Positions 1-11,873 of a DNA stretch of 64,000 nt are shown piece by piece. The position numbers and the translations under genes are program-made. The stretch is from Nigrospora sphaerica (Eukaryota; Ascomycota; Sordariomycetes; Amphisphaeriales; Apiosporaceae): contig JAGVVL010000013.1 in the NCBI GenBank assembly GCA_018287875.1, positions 3,410,001 through 3,474,000 of the forward strand. Reading direction: 5' to 3'. The notes under the pieces are model-generated. The model was given only the letters and a program-made list of their open reading frames with translations. It made no database searches and was not told the origin of the DNA. Within the stretch, counting starts at the first letter, position 1. Every line of letters begins with the position of its first letter.

Positions 1-821
1 GGAATGCATTCCGCTTGCGACACCTCCTTGACTCCGTTCAGCCTGGTCAGGACAGATGAACAAACACCATTTCGGACATATCTGAGCAGATGAATGGCTC
101 ACGGCGCTCTTCCTCGCACCGCGCCTTCTTCGCAACGTGATGGCTGTGGTTCTTCCGCCTTGCCTACCTCCATTATACGATGACCTTAGGCACAGCGGGC
201 GCGAAGTCGCTGTGACAGACGAGTTTTCCATGGTGGCTGGCTCGATCATAAAGTCCTGCCCCTCTTTGGGACGAACCCTCTCGTGGATGAGCCCGTCCAG
301 AAGCACGGGGTTCCGAACTGGGCTGTCTTCGTTTCTGTCTGGGGATAGGGTCTGCTGTGTGCCCGACGGCCGGGGCACGGTGCTCGCCCGCCCATCGCGA
401 GCCGGGCTCCACGCGGCAGCCCCGGTTTGGGTGCGGTCTGGGTCTCGACTGGGTAGGTAAGTGAGGAACTCGGCGGATGAGCGGTGACCAGGAATGGTGA
501 TCCTGCCTCAATTTGGTCCAGTGGCGAGACTCATCACCCCTGTCGAAGGCGGAACCGAAAGGAATTTCCCGCCGGCGATTCAGGCTGCATGAGTACATCG
601 TATTGCTATACTTTAGATAGCTATAAATTTACTTGTCGGGATGAACCTCCTTGGGTACCGCCCATACCGTACTATAATCTTCTGTGTGTTGTAGGCCATA
701 GTTACATGTAATCGAGAAGGTCGTGTTGCACCACTCGGATTAGGCCTCCTTCCCAATTCATCATCGTGCCACTGTCCACACTACTAGCATCCAACCCTCC
801 GCCCCCAAAAAACAACAAATT

Positions 822-841
822 TATATATATATATATATATT
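822..841. repeat. (TA)n microsatellite
   Basis: About ten TA units in a row, immediately after an A-rich stretch. No gene lies nearby. Confidence 0.9.
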
Positions 842-3800
842 TCGTTCTTTCCGGCGTCTATATGAGTATCACAATAGCTTGTGTGCGTGTCGGTACCAAG
901 ACGACCGACTAGCGGCACATATCCGCCAGCGAAACTAGCGAAGAGTGCACGCCTCAGGGGCGGGTGGCCGGGGCTTGGGTTCTGCAGGAATCAGTCTTAC
1001 ATCTGAATATCAATTAACCCTTCGCTATCGCATACCTGACACGCTTTCTGGTAGTTCTCTGGGTCCTTACATTTTAGTAGCTAAAATCGCCGACTTTTAG
1101 GGGAACTTGCCCTTCTTTAGGGAAATAAGTGGTAGCTAGTTAGATCTGACCTAAATACTGTGTTCTTAAGCCTACCATAAATACGATTAGCTGAGGATAA
1201 GAGGCAAACGAGGCTAAGGGGTTCAGACCTTAAATAGCAGTTGCTGATTAACACTTTCATCGAACGCCTCAAAAGTGGCGAATAAGAAAGACACAGGTAG
1301 CTACGTAGACTCTTGGTGACTCGAAAACCCTCAATTAGATGTCTATAACTACTAAATTGAGTGTGTAGGGACTGTTAAGGCCAGTTTGTTGAGTTTCTGT
1401 TGAGCGCATAAAGCGTGTTGCAAAGGTAGGGTACGCGCCTTCGTTGCTGGCGCTTCTTGGTTTAGACACTTCTGAGAGGCGTCATATCCAAAACATGTGG
1501 GGTTGTGTCTTCACTGCCCTGCTCGGTTCGTCTGTCTGACTTTATCTGGCGTTCGCCTGGCGCAATCCAGTGGACCATCATGGTAGTGACGAGCGCTAAA
1601 TGGCGAATGAAATAGATCGACCGTCAGTAGTATTTCGACGCTGATTCTTAGTTAAGGACAACGACTCACAGTCGGCTTCGCACGTGACTAGACAAAACCA
1701 TATAGGCTCAACCCTTAGGACAATGAACACTATCATGTTTCTATCGAGGAAATGTCAAGTTAAATTTAAACGTGTATGCTAAGGGACGGCACTTACATGC
1801 TAATGCTCACTAAGGTAACTACGGAACCCATAAAGGTCCGAAGGGCGAGTTCGCGCAGTCCGGCGCTAATTTTTAACGACCGCGAAGGCCACTGTGACTT
1901 CCGGTCACGAAACGAATGAGAGCCTAACCTTGCATTAGAACAGTGGCTATATAAACCGTTCAATCACTGTGGGAATAACAAACGTAGTAATGGCACTAAA
2001 AAGAGCCCCGTTAAGTAGACCTAGTTGAATTTCAGTAATGAAGATTGCTGTCATAGGATTAAACTCACTTACATTTAGAGTCCCATCGCCTAAAAATGCT
2101 AGCAGTAGAACCACACGCGTGACTCCAGCTATGCATAAATCCTCTATGATACTGGTGTATTGGCTGCCATCAAAGATTAGAAAACTTCAGCTAATTAAGG
2201 GGCCACGACATACAAAGGCCAGAATAGAGCGAAACAAATTGTGTAAACGCCTTTATAACGGTGAGTTTCGGGGAAAAGTGTAATGGAATAGCTGACTTAC
2301 AGATCACAGCAATTAGGTTCAATATGTAAAGCCGTGATTGCCGCCTTTGGATCCCTGGGAATAGGACGATATGCTGCACACATTAGATCTGGAAGAAACG
2401 GAATATAGGCGGGCTTGCACGTACTGCCCGTTCCACTAGGAACAATGACATGAGCTAAGCCGCGGATGTAAGCGGTTGTGGTCGAGGGGCAGAAATATTG
2501 GCAATCAGCTAACCATCTTTCGGACGGCGATTTGTTAGAACATACATTGGCGTCGGAGAGCGAACGGGGGTCTCCTTTTTTGTATTGGTTGTACCCACCT
2601 TTGTGAGCGTGAAGAAGACGATACAGATATGATGTGTTACGTCACAGGAAGACCCGTAGACGTTATAGCTGATCAGGTACCGAAGGACGGCACTCGTGGT
2701 GAAGTAGGCCCACGTGTTGGCATGGATAGCCAGAACCACTGCCCCTAAATGTCAGCGAACCCAAGCCCGAGGAAACATGAATCAGGTATCCAGGGACGAG
2801 AAATAGGGGTAAGGTAGTACGCACGCCACATGGTCAAGGGTACCCGCGACCAATTTTGGATGAGCGTGCAACGGTAGACTGTAGTGCTTTGGTCAGCGAG
2901 ACGACGATTTAAAGGGGGAAAAGAAGCAAGACGCGGAGGTCACGCTGAAACACACCGATCAACGATATGCTGACGGAGCTGGCGATGACTGTCAAAAGCA
3001 TGCTGAAGACAGCACTCGGCACTCCCTCGTTCAGTTGGTTGCTCTCCCTCGTTGCGTTCATGAGGCTGTAAAGTTCGGAATGGCTCTCGAAGCCACGCAC
3101 GCCAAGGCCATGAGCCTGGAGCGGGAATGCCGTGGATGGCGGGAACATTGTCGTCGACGCGGTAGATACCGAAGCATTGGCCAAGAACGGGCGACAGGAG
3201 GCGGGCAAGGCTGGGTGGAGCGAGGATTTTGGGGGTTATGTAGGATGGATGGACGGAATGAACGGGAGCTTTATGACGATCGGCGGGTCGGTCAAGGCAA
3301 GTTATTATTGGGGGGAGGGGGGAAGGTGCCGCTGCCACGTTTCGTTCGTTGTCGCTTCTTCTCCCGACGGTGACGGATGCGGGGGAGGCGGGGCGTCTGA
3401 GTCGCGAATGCCGTTATTAAGTTAAGTATGCTGTTGAGGGTGCATCGGGTGTCCAGCCACCAAACCCTATTCAGTGGATACCGGCCTTGCAGTGGGGCAG
3501 AGCAGGTCTAAAGGAATGCTAGCCCGCAATAAGTGCCCGCGGTGCCATCTTGACCTCTCGCCGTTCCTTTAGCCCCCGCGACGTAGAGATAGCCGCGTGG
3601 CGAAGTAGAAAAATCGAAGAAAGCTAAGAGACAGGCACAGCCCGCTAGCCAAGCTAAGGGCACCCGATGAACGACAACAGCAACGTGGCAGTCATGGCTA
3701 TTGGGTGGAGAAAACAAACGCTGTAAGCTGGGGTACCCTTCGCGCGCCACCCCTTCACGCACCGCTAGGAATTATCTAGCCGAGGGGGGTAGACAAAATA

Positions 3801-4352
3801 AGTGACTCACTCCACTTAAAACTTCAGGCTCTCAGTGTTGCGGTTATTCACCGCCTAGTCTTGAAAACCTCGATATCGGTCTGGCGTTATTGACGCATGC
3901 TACCAAGTAGGGATCACATACGAGGGCGTAGCCCCAAGAATTTTAAGTTGGACGGTAAGCAGGCTAAGTGATGGGGGGGTACAGGGTAGGGTCATCCTCA
4001 TTTCGTTCTGGACTTCGTATCAAGAGCCCTAGTAAATGCGGATACCCGGCTTCTTCGGCGGTGTCCTTTAAACATACCGATATCCTTTATCAGATAGCTA
4101 CGGATATAGGAAAGGGAGTGCGTGCGCGAGAGGGAGAGGCTAACCAGGGTGGACTCGGTAACTCCTTTTGCTACCCCTTCGCTAGCTAAAGTGAGGGACC
4201 CCTAGCATGTATCATTCGAGGGAGGGGACAAAATCACTTTTCCATTAAGCGAAGCTTTACCAATAAACGCCTCACTGAGCTCGCTACACCAAAAACACGT
4301 GCATTAGGTGAGCCGCTTATTTTGCCCCCCCCCCCTCTCGGCCTTCCATCAT

Positions 4353-4394
4353 TTAGCCTGCCTACCATCCAACTCAAAATACTTGCGGTAATGT
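4353..4394. repeat. imperfect 42-bp direct repeat, copy 1
   Basis: This segment matches 4641-4682 in the same orientation at about 34 of 42 positions. Seven of the eight differences are transitions (C/T or A/G). That bias fits two copies of one repeat that diverged by RIP or deamination. The spacing is about 288 bp. Whether they are terminal repeats of a small element cannot be judged from two copies. Confidence 0.5.
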
Positions 4395-4640
4395 CTTGAC
4401 TTGGGGGTTGGGGGGGGGGGGAGTGAGTAGTTTCAGGGTCATCGGGCGATTCTCCGGGTCAAGGGGGTAGCTTTGGTAGAGCTGCTGGGGTGCGTTTTTG
4501 TCCACCCCCTCGCCCGCCAGGCAAAAGGCGAATAACTTGACAACCAGACCCGGCGTGGGACTAGATATTTGTTTTTGAGTGACAATAATACGAAGTCCAA
4601 AGATGAAATAAGAGCGCGCCTGCCCTGCACCACTCTATCG

Positions 4641-4682
4641 CTTAGCCTGTCTACCGTCCAACTCAAAGTACTTAGGGCAACG
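4641..4682. repeat. imperfect 42-bp direct repeat, copy 2
   Basis: Second copy of the repeat at 4353-4394, same orientation, with mostly transition differences. Confidence 0.5.
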
Positions 4683-5435
4683 CCCTCATACGTGCTCCCT
4701 ACTTAGTACACTCCTATGCCTCGCTAAGGAGACCCCTGGGGTTGACACGCAGGGCCTACAGGTCATCTGACCTGGCCAATCAGCAACTAGAGGGCTTACA
4801 AGGGGTTGCCTCCGCTTTGTATTTCTCTGTAACATCAGCCCCCGTTGGCGACCTCCCCAGGGCAGTATTTTTGGGGTATCTAATTGAGGGACGCCATCGA
4901 ATTCACCCGTCATCCGAGAGCCCGGGCCCGGTAAAGGAAACCCAATTTATTTTCAGACAGAAGGGGAGATGTTAACAAACTAACAACGACAGGACCAAGG
5001 CACTAAGAATCCTTCCCCAACCAAGAAGCCCTATCCCTGAACCCGCCCCCACGGAGCGCTGAGTCCCACACCGCCCCGGGATACCAGCCCCCACTCTCCA
5101 GCCCTGGAGCACCAGCACGGGGCCAATTATGGGGGGTGGGGCGAGTGATCTTGGTTGAAGGGGAATAAAATAAGGAGAAATCACGTACGCTCTGCCTGGG
5201 CCCCCGAAAACCGCGGCCCGGGGGGAGGGGGAACCCGGGGTCGACGGTCATGCTCTCACTACATTTCGCCGCCCTGCCGCCCTGCCGGCACAGCCAGCTG
5301 TTTTCGTGGTCCCCATCTGCCCTCGCCCGTCCGGGAGAATGGGGGAGGGTGGGCGGTCTGGGTCGCGGGGAGAAGCATCTCCAGGTCAGCCGGGGGAAAA
5401 CATGTACGTACGGGGAAACGGGGTGACGCCTACGG

Positions 5436-6047
5436 CTATTCGTGGTTGCTCGGGTCGGCTTGCGACGGCTTGAAGTAGTCCCAGTCACGCTGATTGTGAA
5501 CCCGTGGCTTGATCCCCGACACTCTGCTGTTGGACGCGTAGGCGATTTGGCCGTTCTTGGACTGACCACCCGCCCCCTGGACATTGCTGTACCGGCCGTT
5601 TTTGTACGGTCCGTTACCGTACTGGCCGTTGTTGAACTGGCCGTTGCCATTCTGGCCGTTATTGTACTGGCCATTGTTGTACTGGCCGTTTCCGGCCTGG
5701 CCGCCTCCTCCGCCATTGTTGTTGTTGTTCGAGGGCATGTTCATAGACGGGCTATTGCCCATGGTCTCGTTGGCGGAGCCGCCGCCCCCTATGTTGGGGT
5801 TGGGGAACTCGCCCAGGTTGGGCTGCTGTCCCTGGGCCGGGCGCGGCTGCTGGGGCTGGAGGCCCGGCGCCGGCGCCGCCAGGGCCGCTTGCGACTGGAC
5901 GCAGAAGCCGGCGCTGGCCGAGGTCAGGATGCAGGTGCGCCGGCCGCAGCAGTCGTCACCGCCAAGCACGCATGAGCGTCCCACCAACACGCAGGCCGAT
6001 GCTGTCAGGGCCTGCAGGCCGAACAGGACGATGAATGTCGTCTTCAT
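5436..6047 (-). CDS. small secreted knottin-like protein with Asn/Gly/Gln-rich tail
   Basis: Single-exon gene for 203 residues. Residues 1-18 form a typical signal peptide (basic start, hydrophobic core, ending ALTASA). A compact cysteine domain follows with Cys at 19, 26, 33, 34, 39 and 49. The spacing C-6-C-6-CC-4-C-9-C is the inhibitor cystine knot arrangement (C-C-CC-C-C), so three disulfides are likely. From about residue 60 the protein is Pro/Gln-rich and then Asn/Gly-rich. Residues 120-160 hold about eight imperfect repeats of the type NGQY or NGQF. The last 40 residues are ordinary and polar. Secretion follows directly from the sequence. The knottin fold is inferred from spacing, and the function (effector, wall protein, antimicrobial) is unknown. 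The start codon is the only Met before the signal peptide. The gene stands alone in gene-poor DNA. Confidence 0.75.
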   Translation of the reverse strand: MKTTFIVLFGLQALTASACVLVGRSCVLGGDDCCGRRTCILTSASAGFCVQSQAALAAPAPGLQPQQPRPAQGQQPNLGEFPNPNIGGGGSANETMGNSPSMNMPSNNNNNGGGGGQAGNGQYNNGQYNNGQNGNGQFNNGQYGNGPYKNGRYSNVQGAGGQSKNGQIAYASNSRVSGIKPRVHNQRDWDYFKPSQADPSNHE

Positions 6048-8614
6048 GGTGGCGAGAGAGGGAAACTAGAGAGCTGAATGAGGACGTGGAAAGGTAGAGA
6101 AAGAAGGAGTGCTGCTGGTAGCAAGAGAATGTGATGGGAACAGCAGATGGCTGGTCTAGCACACGTTCAACGGTGTTGAGAGCAGGGGCAAGTGAGTGAG
6201 AGAAAGCAAGACCGGGCCGTATGAAGGATTAGAATGTAAGTGAGAGTTAGTAATGCGTGAAAAACTGTAGTAGGGAACTCGCCCTGATCTACGGAATTTC
6301 GTGGACGTCTTCAACTTGGTCTGGGAAGGATGGTATTGACAATTGGTCGTCCCTCCGTCGGGGTTTTATATCAATTCGCTATGCAGGCACTGCATCCTCT
6401 TTTCCAACGTCCAAGCGGTGTCTCGTTTCTCAACTGCAAGCCCCGGGTCACCCTGCGTTAGCTGATACGGTAACCGAAGTCATCGCTTAGACCCCCTTTT
6501 TGGCTGCCAGATGAAGTGCATACCTCGAGTTATGATTCTTTCCCTGCATATTGCCGAGCCACGCGACAATGCTCAGCCAATCGCCGGCCGCTCCCTGGTT
6601 TGAACATCGCCCAGGCTGCTGGACGTCAGAAAGAACCGAACCACCTACACTTCGCGTGACTGGCCCTGAGCGAAGACTATCCTTTATCTGCCGGTCATCC
6701 GAATTAGATGAAAATTCTTTTGAGTGCGTGCATAGATTAATATCCCAACTCCTGTCACGGAAGCCGCCGCATGAGAAAACGGGCCTAGGACGGAACAAAT
6801 GGGCCACAACGTCGCCCTGCTGTCGTTCCTTCGTCACCTCATTATCCGAGCCATTCAGTTGTATAAATCGGATTTTCCCTACTTAAACCCTTATTAGCTC
6901 TAGTAAACTTATGGAGGCGTCCGTTTCAACTATCCTATCTACCCCTGTCTCGACTATCTTGGCAGGTTCAACGGTCAATGCTGCAGTGGTCTTGAAGCTA
7001 AGCATCCAGTTTCTATGTCACTTGATAGCCAGAGAAGCGTCGAGAGATGGCTCATGTATTCTACCCTCCTTTTAGTATCCCAGTTATCTGATGGCACGTT
7101 CTTTTTATTCGAACTTGGACTGACGGGTTCTCATAAGTCGGGAAAACATGATGCCATGAATTTTGGAATCCAAAGATTACCACAAAAGCAGTGGCTCAAC
7201 TTGAACACCCTTGCTGAGAGAGAGAAGTCCATTTTCAGAGGCCACAGGGCCGGTTCAAGGCTAGATAGCAGCAAAATAGTCGGCGGCGCCCATCCTGCCC
7301 ACAATTCTGCCCTCCGGACCGCATTTCCACGACTTCTCTTGGTATCAATGTTACGGTGTGACAGTACATCTTCGAAACGGCCCGTAGATCTCAAATGTGT
7401 TCTCGCGGAGGTGTAGTTTCTCCATGAAATCCGTCACGCCCTCATAAACAGCGTGAAGTCGGTGCGGCCCAGAATGCTTATGCTGGTCTCGTTCTCGCCG
7501 AAGGTTCGCGCGATGAGCTTATCACGGAACTCGGATGCCCGCCGGAGGGCCCCGGGAGAAGGTCTCCCAGCGGGCGGTGGCATAACCCCGGCCCCAGGCC
7601 TTCTGGACTTAGACGTATAAGATTTTTTGTGGCTTGAGGATGCCCAGGAACCCGATTGCGGGCCCGCGGGCGGGTTCATGAAGTGCATGTATCTCATGAC
7701 GGCAGGGCCACGCCGCATCCCGTGTAGGGCTTCAAGGTCTGGCGGGAGTCTCAAAGACCACGTCGTGATGTGCAACGAGACCGTCAATTTGGGCTGGGCT
7801 TATGCCGGCTGACATATTAACCTATCATTCATATTCGGCACACTCGCCCTTCTGGCTGAACCCGAGAGAGGCCACCGAACTTCTCATCAAGGCCGCCGAA
7901 GTTGGGCAAGGGAAATGTCAATCACTATGATCACACGGCCCGTGACATGAGTTACGTATGCATGATAATTTGAAGCGTCTTCTCTGGCTAGAATAGAAAA
8001 TTGAATAAGTATTGGCACAAGTATGACTGCCACTTGCTTATTGAGTCTTGAGTTAGGTCGAGGTAAGCTTCGTATCTGGAACGCTTCGTATCCTACCCTG
8101 TAACCCTTTGCTAATTCGGCCCGCTTAGTTTCCGGGGCCCCAACATTGCTCACCTGCATATCCGTGGTGTGATACCACATGAAGCCGACGAGTTGCAACG
8201 CGGAACCTTTCCAGGTTGACGCAAATCGACCTACTCGGAACTTCTGTGACCTCTGCTAAATTTCCAGGAAGTTGGTATCATGATTAAACGACGGCTGGTG
8301 TCTGACGCCAAGTAGCTCATTGAGAGCGAGTTATATAACCCAGCGTGGCTAGAAGTGATGACAGCCTCATGCCTTCCGGTAGCTGACATCAAGGTAGGAA
8401 CGGGCTCTTGGTGTCTCTGGGTACATGGGAACTTCACAGGCCGAATGGTTTGGAATGACTTACTAAGAGCTACGCATGGCCCATCTTGACAGACTCCCAC
8501 AGGAAGGAAGCCATTTTCTGCCGCTGTCCAACCACTGCACGCGAGAGTTTTCCGAATCGTTCACATCTACCACTGGAGCTCGTATCTGGTACCCAAATAT
8601 ATCAACTTTCTCCC
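6048..8614. other. gene-free stretch with one possible coding remnant
   Basis: No intact gene is seen. Most of 6250-7250 and 7800-8600 is AT-richer with scattered stops on both strands. The only coding-like signal is on the minus strand around 7355-7790 (listed separately). Confidence 0.5.
7356..7787 (-). pseudogene. possible decayed coding remnant, family unknown
   Basis: On the minus strand an open frame runs from 7787 to a stop at 7434, with a plausible protein-like stretch just before it (FRDKLIARTFGENETSISIL). The next frame then carries another protein-like stretch (VTDFMEKLHLRENTFEIYGP) ending near 7356. The two stretches abut at about 7440-7460 in different frames, which would fit one frameshift in a former exon. 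I do not recognise the family. It could be chance, so the call is weak. Confidence 0.25.
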
Positions 8615-9332
8615 CTAGTAGTCCTCTCCCTCACTGTCCCCCTCGGAGTCCTCTCCCTCGCTGCCCCTCTGGGAGTCCTCCTCTTCCGTCCAGTCCTCCA
8701 GTTTGTCTCCTTCCTCATTGAAATCTTCAATGTCATCAACAGCGGTCGTCTTCGCGGTCATGTGCTTGTCAATGCGGCATCCCTTGGCGTTACAGTTCTT
8801 TCCGCAGCAGCTGTAAATGAAGCCTTCGGGCCATTCCTCACGACGCCAGTCCGTTTCCAAGTCAATGCTGTTGGGATCATACATGACTTGATCGTCGTCC
8901 GGAAATACTTCTTCGTCCAGCTCCAAAAAGTCTGAAGGGTTTTCAGCATATGTATGTGATGCAACGGGATGGTGCGCAGCCCGTCTCAAAAAGTCCGGAG
9001 CTCGCTCGGCTCAACACAAACTCACCCTCATGGTACCGGCACGAGTTCTTGCGGTTCTTGGTGATGTCAAAGACCTTGCCGCATGACTGGCATAGTTCGT
9101 ACCGAGGTCGGGAGCGCGTGTCCTCGCTCTTTTGTTTCTTTGCCGGGGGCGCGTCGTCGGAGCCGTGGTCGGCGGCGCGCTTGGCGGGACGTGTCACGAG
9201 GAGCCGCTGGGCGGCTTGCTTTTGGCACTCTTCCGAGGCGGCGCACATGTCCGTGAAGACATTTAGTAAAGTGGCGAGATCTAGCTTGTCGATCGCCTTG
9301 TCTAAAAGGCTCTTCTCTTTCAGGTTGGACAT
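8615..9332 (-). CDS. small fungal Cys/His zinc-finger protein
   Basis: Two exons, 9332-9026 and 8931-8615, with a 94-nt intron (GTGAGT donor, TTCAG acceptor), encode 207 residues. The first cluster is C81-x2-C84-x13-C98-x2-H101, and the second is C144, C145, C149, C154, H159. They lie on either side of an acidic linker with a conserved Trp/Glu stretch (131-139). This paired arrangement is a known but functionally uncharacterised family in filamentous fungi. A bipartite basic stretch around residues 48-68 looks like a nuclear localisation signal, and the tail is strongly acidic (Glu/Asp/Ser). Splicing removes a frame change and joins His101-Glu-Asp directly to the acidic linker, which supports the model. 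A nuclear role (chromatin, RNA or ubiquitin binding) is inference only. Confidence 0.8.
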
Positions 9333-10125
9333 TGTGATTGCTCAACTTGGCGCGTAGTGACAGGGTCGAAGTCGATGAAGTGACGTGGTGCGACACCATT
9401 AGCAGCACTAAATATAATCAGAAGCTGGGGTGCCATAGTAGGTTTATTCGCCACAATCTCTACTTCTATAGCCGCTGAGCCCTGTGGCTAAAGCTTGCGC
9501 CACTCTCAGCCACGCCATTTTCCAGCCGCCACTCTCGGACGCGCCAAAAGATGGGATATTCCACGAGTAGTACAGTATGCCCATTTCTATTCGTAACGCT
9601 TGAGTTTCAGGGGCCAAAGCCAACATCCACTACCCTACCCCTACATTGTAATCTGGTCTGCCCGTTCAATGTAGGATTTCGACTCTGCCGATACGGCCTT
9701 AATAAACTTGGATTTTGCAAGTCATGTCTTCTAGGGTTACCGAGGGGTATCCCCGTCACGCAACATAGCAGAACCAGGATTGCCAGCTTGGATAGTGACC
9801 AAGGTTCCAGTGATATTTTTCACTTTCTATACGGCGCCCGGAATAAGAATTTCTGGGAATACTGGTCTGTTCAAGGCTGTAAACGTATCCCACCGCCACA
9901 CCAATGATCGATACTTTAAAATAACACCCGAACCTGGAACCTACCTCTGTTTTACGATGTTTTCACCACAGATAATCACTTGTTTCGCACATAGGAAGAA
10001 TGGCGGTTAATCGGGCGTTTCATAAAAAGCGGTCGTTACAAACAGGGACCCCTTGTGAGTCAGCGGGGCATTTTGCACCCTTTTTGCTGAAACCTGGTGA
10101 GTAAGAGGCCTCTCCGTATAGCGGC
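9333..10125. other. intergenic, nothing recognised
   Basis: AT-richer spacer between two minus-strand genes. It holds the promoter of the zinc-finger gene and the 3' flank of the secreted-protein gene. No element could be assigned. Confidence 0.5.
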
Positions 10126-11153
10126 TCACTGAAACATGCACTTCTCGAAGTCCTGGTTACCGTTGTCTTGGACAACACCGATGAAGTCGCTGTTTGTATC
10201 GATGACAACAAAGTGCTTGCCGAGCTTATTGGCTGTGGCCACAAATCAGAATCGCTAGCTTCATAACGAGGGCGGAAGTCAGGTTCCATACTGCTGAGAT
10301 AGTCATCCACAAAGGGGTTCTGCATCAGGTCGTCGGAGGCGCCGGCGAAGACCTGGCCTCCCTTGCCGTCGGATTTCTTCGTGTTGAGGAAGACCTGGGG
10401 CCAGTTGTCCATGAACTCGGGCAAGTTGGCCAGCTCCCAGCTGGCCATGACGTACTTCTGTTTGTATTCAGTGCCGTCGGGGCAGATGACGGACCCACTG
10501 ATGTCAGCCTTGGCGCCCTGGGCCTTGTCCAGCACATCCATGAGGTTTTTGGGAGTGTAGTGGGAGTTCCCGCCAATCTTGGACTTGACCGACTCCTCCT
10601 TGCGTGTAAAAATGGGCACAGAGTTAACCAGGATCCTTCCGAGCTCCTTGGCCTTGGCGAACGCCAACCCCTGCCCTAGGTCGTTGGCACCGGCACTGAG
10701 GTGGTCCAGCAGGGCATCCCCAAGTAAGCCCATCCTCTCCAAGATCGAGCCAACTTGTTGCTCGAAATTTTCCGGGGCACTCCATGGTACTGTGGGAGGA
10801 GGAAGATGAAGGAGGCCGGCGATGGAGTCGAGAACGTCTTTCTTCACGAGCTTCGAGACAAGGCCGCCTTGATTGTCGGGAGAGGAAGCCCGCCCGCTCG
10901 GAGGTACGGCACCAACCAGGTTTCCCGTTTTATCTGTGTCCTCGGACGACTTGATGCCGCTAAAGATATCGTCGTCGCCGTTGGTCTTACCAGGAGTATC
11001 ACCCCATGGAGCGGCGGGTTGGCTGCCGATTACGGATCCGAACTTTTCGAACCAGTCTCTGGCCTCCTTCTTAGGAGAGCTCTTGCCAGCCGGCGCCGCC
11101 CATGTGAGGGCGAGCAGCTGGAAAACGGTGATGCTTGTAGTGATTAGCCGCAT
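10126..11153 (-). CDS. secreted protein of unknown function
   Basis: I place two exons, 11153-10292 and 10232-10126, with a 59-nt intron (GTATGG donor, CACAG acceptor), giving 322 residues. The start was chosen because it begins a clear signal peptide (MRLITTSITVFQLLALTWAA). The open frame extends 75 codons further upstream but looks non-coding. The mature part is polar and linker-like to about residue 110, then mixed helical. A short Asn-Pro-Phe-Val-Asp-Asp-Tyr motif lies just before the intron. After splicing the C-terminus reads GKHFVVIDTNSDFIGVVQD and ends with a lone Cys. Without splicing the frame runs to 10020 with a low-complexity Ser/Thr tail, which is less protein-like. I recognise no domain. 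Only two or three Cys are present, so this is not a classical Cys-rich effector. Confidence 0.65.
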
Positions 11154-11873
11154 GATGGATGTGTGCGGGTGTCTTGATAGGAAGAGTCCCCTTTTGTTGG
11201 AAAAGCGAAAGATTCTGCATGAGCAACAGGAAGAGCAGAAATCCCGGATTAGCCAGGCGAGCAAAGACCTCTTGTATAGAAGTCTGCACGACCAAATCCC
11301 GAAGGCCGCGTGACCACCTATCAGAGCATCCAGGCATATCATTTCCCTAGTCGGTGAGATCGGCGAGGCAGTCATCATTGTAGCCCAAAGTTGGATACAG
11401 AAAGAAGCTCGACCGAGTAGCCTAGGAAAGACACGTATCGGCCATGTTGCCTGAATGGTTTACCAGCCAGCCAGGTTGATACTGGTTGCTCCCGTGGGGT
11501 CGTAGTGATAACGCATGAATTCTATGGTCCGGATGGAGTCAGCCTGCCATGTATTTGAACGATGCCTCGTGGGTTAAGGTTCGCCAAATTTTAAGCCGGA
11601 GCCGGCAACTCACATTGCCTCAGGAACCCAGATATTTTCCAACAGAAATCGATCACACAGCCACGTGCACCATCTGATCGGGGGCGTATGTTCCCAAAAC
11701 CCTCTCCATGCTTAGCACCCCACGCTCGTTGGATGAGCCTGGCTGGATCTCTTGGCTTGCGACGAAGCTATAGGAAATGTCCAGAGTTACATTCAACCAT
11801 GGTTTCGTCACAGCCAATCTTGAAGCCATACCGGGACACCCCGCTCCACTTACTCCCATCACTACCCCAAAAT
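11154..11873. other. intergenic, nothing recognised
   Basis: Spacer between two minus-strand genes. It holds the promoter of the 10.1-11.2 kb secreted-protein gene and the 3' flank of the oxidoreductase gene. No motif could be assigned. Confidence 0.5.

Larger units (their letters stand above)
1..5435. other. gene-free, degenerate AT-richer DNA
   Basis: I find no supportable gene here. Open frames are short, uncorroborated and interrupted by many TAA/TAG codons on both strands. Much of 900-2800 and 3800-5000 is visibly richer in A+T and in TpA than the coding regions, as expected for old transposon DNA altered by repeat-induced point mutation (RIP). That origin is inferred. The stretch holds a TA microsatellite at 822-841, homopolymer C and G runs at 4325-4335 and 4410-4421, and an imperfect direct repeat at 4353/4641. 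Confidence 0.6.

Noticed and set aside
173..598. 141-codon minus-strand frame near the window start
   Set aside because: Arg/Pro/His-rich translation without recognisable motif or splice context.
1781..1900. resemblance to ribosomal RNA or mitochondrial DNA
   Set aside because: A few short words look rRNA-like, but no helix or longer conserved block of any rRNA is present.
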